Shown here piece by piece: positions 62,601 to 64,000 of a stretch of DNA of 64,000 nt; the stretch's first letter is position 1, and the number at the start of each line of letters is the position of its first letter. A program made the position numbers and the translations under genes. Source of the DNA: Caryophanon latum (GTDB lineage Bacteria > Bacillota > Bacilli > Bacillales_A > Planococcaceae); contig NZ_MATO01000022.1 of assembly GCF_001700325.1 (NCBI RefSeq), forward strand, positions 26,654 to 90,653, written 5' to 3'. The notes under the pieces are model-generated. The model did not search any database and was not told where the DNA came from. It worked only from the letters and a program-made list of their open reading frames with translations.

Positions 62601-63629
62601 TTAAAAGGCGATACGCTAACGAACATGATCGACGAAGTAGAAGCGGCAGACCGTTTCACATATTCATTTGAAGGAAACAACCAAGTGCTTGATCACATTT
62701 TAGTGACGCATAACTTAGTTGAAACAGCGAAAGTAGACGTTGTGCATGTCAATGCAAACGTACAAGAGAAAAACGGTAGCGTCTCAGACCATGACCCAGT
62801 GTTAGTGCAAGTAGAGTTAGTAAAAGTAGAAGAACCAGTAGAGGAAACACCGGAAGTAACGCCGACACCATCTCCTGCGCCGACACCAAACCCAGCTCCA
62901 CCGACGACACCAGAAGTAGAGCAACCAGTTGAAGAAACACCTGAAACACCTGAAGAAGAGCAGCCGGTAGAGGAAACGCCAGAAGTGCCTGAAGAGGAAA
63001 CACCGGACGTAGACGAACAACCTGAGGAAGAAACGCCATCAGTAGAAGTGCCTGAGGAAACACCAGAAGAGCAGCCAGCAGTAGTTGCACCGTTTACGGA
63101 CATTGCCGATTCATATAGTAAAGAGGCAATCGACGCATTATACGCAGCGGGCATTACGACAGGTACGACAAAAACAACATTCTCACCAACTGCACCGATG
63201 ACACGCGCGCAATTTGCCGTAATGATCGCACGTGCACTGAATGTAAAAGCAACGAAAGAAACACCATTTACAGACGTGCAAGGGAAATGGTATGCAGATG
63301 CAGTAGGTGCTTTATACGAAGCGGGTATCGTAACAGGTAAAACAGAAACAACATTCGAGCCAGGGGCAACAATTACACGTCAGCAAGCAGCAGCGCTTAT
63401 TGTACGCCTAATGGAAAAACAAAACTATACATTTACGAACACAGCAGCATTATCGTATAACGATGCAGCGAACATTTCACCGTACGCACAAGATGCAGCA
63501 GCTAAATTATTAGCAGAAAACATCATGACAGGTGATAACAATAACTTCATGCCACAGCAGCCGTTAACGCGTCAGCAAATGGCGAAAATTTTGTATACAG
63601 CGTTAGTAAAAGTGAACGTACTTAACTAA
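59673..63629 (+). CDS. S-layer-anchored secreted nuclease (OB folds, chitobiase-like domain, EEP nuclease, three SLH domains)
   Basis: 1318 residues. Signal peptide 1-30 (cleavage after VQA). Several OB-fold-like modules of the YhcR type follow (about 34-118, 133-220, 231-315, 335-418), each with FYIQD-, DVVDVTG- or VEGK-like strands. A chitobiase C-terminal-like Ig domain is at 428-494 (YYTTDGSTPTEDS) and further OB-like modules at 503-730. The endonuclease/exonuclease/phosphatase domain is at 745-1049, with Asn752 and Glu786, His911, Asp964/Asn966, Asp1007/His1008 and Asp1039/His1040 of the expected motifs. A Pro/Glu-rich wall-spanning linker (1050-1138) and three SLH repeats (1141-1312) anchor it to the wall polymer. 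Likely use: degrading extracellular DNA or RNA for nutrients. Confidence 0.9.
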   Translation: MTKRKKLQQTTKFLAATALVTTAIAPTVQAEEVSVSTIADARALELKQTVTVEGVVTTAPGFAGSNQSFYIQDATGGMFVYVKETDVNIGDKVRVTGSLAAYKGELQLSNPTIEQLPSTGEQVTPVEETVTADNQGELITLKGVKISGLMKSNDQGTFDFIAKKDGQADVAVKLDYRSGYTYEQFVAAGFNSGDVVDVTGIAGNPDGTFTLKAIGEAAFTLVEDGVEEVIEVKTTDVAAARAAAVGDIVKFKGVITSKPGFNGAGSFYVQDDTAGIFIYSPGSGFSVGQEVIVEGKRDAYNGEVQIRPTNIEIVGMKELPAVQTVAPAAIDDSYLGELVQLEQLTVTEVTTDSYDNFTMNVLTEDGKKVVVYNDSRGGLTGTAFKEAFKEGDVVNVTGIVGNNNGTYRVQVWDLAQFEGELAASKGSGAVKEGTTLDLTTIYDDAKIYYTTDGSTPTEDSPVYMSPIEITQSMTVKALIVFGGKSVEKEFVYTIAPFYDDKKIGDIQGAAHTSPVENSIVRVAGTVTRTTSDSFVIQDAGDGDVATSDAIFVTAKGHSYKAGDVVTVEGQVVEQGGGTDLTTTTIVAESHEKTDTADLPTALYIGEDVVAPKTVIDNDGLTKFEPQDDAIDFYESLEGMRVAVKDAKIVAPQSGGTTVVVPNIEGLTFNNLGGLSIAKDNFNPSRIFVDKGNNTATSGDSFKGDIVGVMGYDSSNFKLFTTEALPELVTNAHKDDITHIEVYENKLTVATYNIENFSAATPVDKTKGLAKQIVNNLKTPDVIALTEVQDNDGATDSGNTDASKSYEALIAEIKELTNIEYKWADVAPENNQDGGAPGGNIRPGFLYNPERVTLQEAPKGSATEGTEWTADGELTLNPGRVMEHKQENTRKALAAQFTFNKTGEAFTVIGAHLNSKSGDEPLFGKTQPATLVSEAERVELAAAIQSFVKKGLEKNPNANIFVAGDMNDFQFSAPLEALKGDTLTNMIDEVEAADRFTYSFEGNNQVLDHILVTHNLVETAKVDVVHVNANVQEKNGSVSDHDPVLVQVELVKVEEPVEETPEVTPTPSPAPTPNPAPPTTPEVEQPVEETPETPEEEQPVEETPEVPEEETPDVDEQPEEETPSVEVPEETPEEQPAVVAPFTDIADSYSKEAIDALYAAGITTGTTKTTFSPTAPMTRAQFAVMIARALNVKATKETPFTDVQGKWYADAVGALYEAGIVTGKTETTFEPGATITRQQAAALIVRLMEKQNYTFTNTAALSYNDAANISPYAQDAAAKLLAENIMTGDNNNFMPQQPLTRQQMAKILYTALVKVNVLN

Positions 63630-63637
63630 TGAAAGCT

Positions 63638-63676
63638 AAGGAGACAGCACGTGTAATACGCAGCTGTCTCCTTTTT
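63638..63676 (+). terminator. Terminator after the surface nuclease gene
   Basis: AAGGAGACAGC and GCTGTCTCCTT form an 11-bp stem followed by T. Confidence 0.9.
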
Positions 63677-63756
63677 ATTTACGTTGTTTCTTATATATAA
63701 GTGAAGAAGTATTTAGATGCTAACGAAAGTAAATGAAAGTTTTTTTGAAAAAGTAG

Positions 63757-63785
63757 TTGCGTATTTTTAATATAGATGATATTAT
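63757..63785 (+). promoter_or_regulatory. rRNA operon promoter P1
   Basis: TTGCGT and TATTAT at 17-bp spacing, preceded by an AT-rich UP-like tract. Confidence 0.6.
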
Positions 63786-63863
63786 TTATGAAGTCGCTAA
63801 GGTGACGCAAACGAAACAACATATTGAAAACGAGTTTTAAAAAAAACTTTTTGAAAATAGTTG

Positions 63864-63893
63864 TTGACAAAAACTTAGTGGAAATGCTAAGAT
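63864..63893 (+). promoter_or_regulatory. rRNA operon promoter P2
   Basis: TTGACA and TAAGAT separated by 18 bp, with TG before the -10. About 105 bp after P1, the usual tandem rrn layout. Confidence 0.8.
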
Positions 63894-63899
63894 ATAGAA

Positions 63900-64000
63900 G
63901 TTCGCTTGAGACAGCGACATGAACCTTGAAAACTGAACAACAAACGTTGATGAAAAATAGCTAGTTAACTCTAGCAAACAATTTTGGACATCATAATTGA
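63900..64000 (+). other. Pre-16S rRNA leader; 16S gene just beyond the right edge
   Basis: Sequence such as TTGAGACAGCGACATGAACC and CCTTGAAAACTGAACAAC is the standard leader ahead of 16S in Bacillales. The 16S 5' end (GAGTTTGATC) is not reached within the window. Confidence 0.8.

Noticed and set aside
62820..63090. Repeat array (vEETPE-type units) as a possible CRISPR or minisatellite
   Set aside because: It is in-frame coding repeat for a wall-spanning linker, with no spacers of uniform length. No CRISPR array was seen in the window.
62693..63154. Long antisense ORF with Ser/Gly/Val-rich repeats
   Set aside because: It is the mirror image of the Pro/Glu-rich linker of the surface nuclease and has no start signal.

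Overview
The window is chromosomal DNA of a low-GC Gram-positive bacterium of the order Bacillales. Gene order follows the Bacillus subtilis block yacL-ispD-ispF-gltX-cysS-mrnC-rlmB-rae1-sigH-rpmG-secE-nusG-rplKAJL-rsmC-rpoBC-rplGB-rpsLG-fusA-tuf, then S10-spc-alpha, ecfA1A2T-truA, rplM-rpsI, salA-kbaA and an rRNA operon. SLH-anchored surface proteins, a BceRS/AB-type cluster and the overall protein sequences suggest the Planococcaceae/Caryophanaceae side (Lysinibacillus/Solibacillus/Kurthia/Caryophanon-like). The genus cannot be fixed from sequence reading alone.

Layout. 1-105 is the start of a leftward acetate transporter gene with a cre-like site in front of it. 414-9364 holds the PIN/TRAM protein YacL, two isoprenoid (MEP) enzymes, two aminoacyl-tRNA synthetases, RNA maturation genes and sigH. 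9443-13168 holds rpmG-secE-nusG and the L11/L1/L10/L12 genes with their autoregulatory leaders. 13451-26854 holds rsmC, rpoB, rpoC and the str operon. 27162-35103 is an accessory block between tuf and rpsJ: malate synthase G, a LysR regulator, and a two-component system plus ABC transporter of the peptide-antibiotic-sensing type. 35760-50186 is the long S10-spc-alpha ribosomal supercluster. 50187-55034 holds energy-coupling-factor transporter genes, truA and rplM-rpsI. 55143-57511 is an AT-rich two-gene insertion: a DUF262 protein and an ATPase with a TOPRIM/DUF4435-like C-terminus. 57630-63629 holds salA, kbaA and a giant S-layer-anchored secreted nuclease. The window ends in tandem rRNA promoters and the pre-16S leader, just short of 16S.

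How the genes work together. Most of the window is the translation and transcription core, arranged as a few long operons with identifiable promoters, r-protein leaders (L10, L13, L11/L1-like, S10) and a cysteine T-box. Departures from the canonical cluster are the informative part: map is reduced to a frameshifted, internally deleted remnant between adk and infA; cysE is missing behind an intact T-box; gerD and pdaB are missing around kbaA; S12 carries Arg at position 56, the classical streptomycin-resistance position; and a family of large imperfect palindromic repeats, including one MITE-like copy with perfect terminal inverted repeats, sits in several intergenic gaps.

The best candidate for an undescribed system is the DUF262/ATPase-TOPRIM pair. 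Its codon usage is foreign, its two genes overlap translationally, and its predicted promoter is embedded in a perfect 10-bp palindrome. This looks like a defence module, but no function is proven from sequence.
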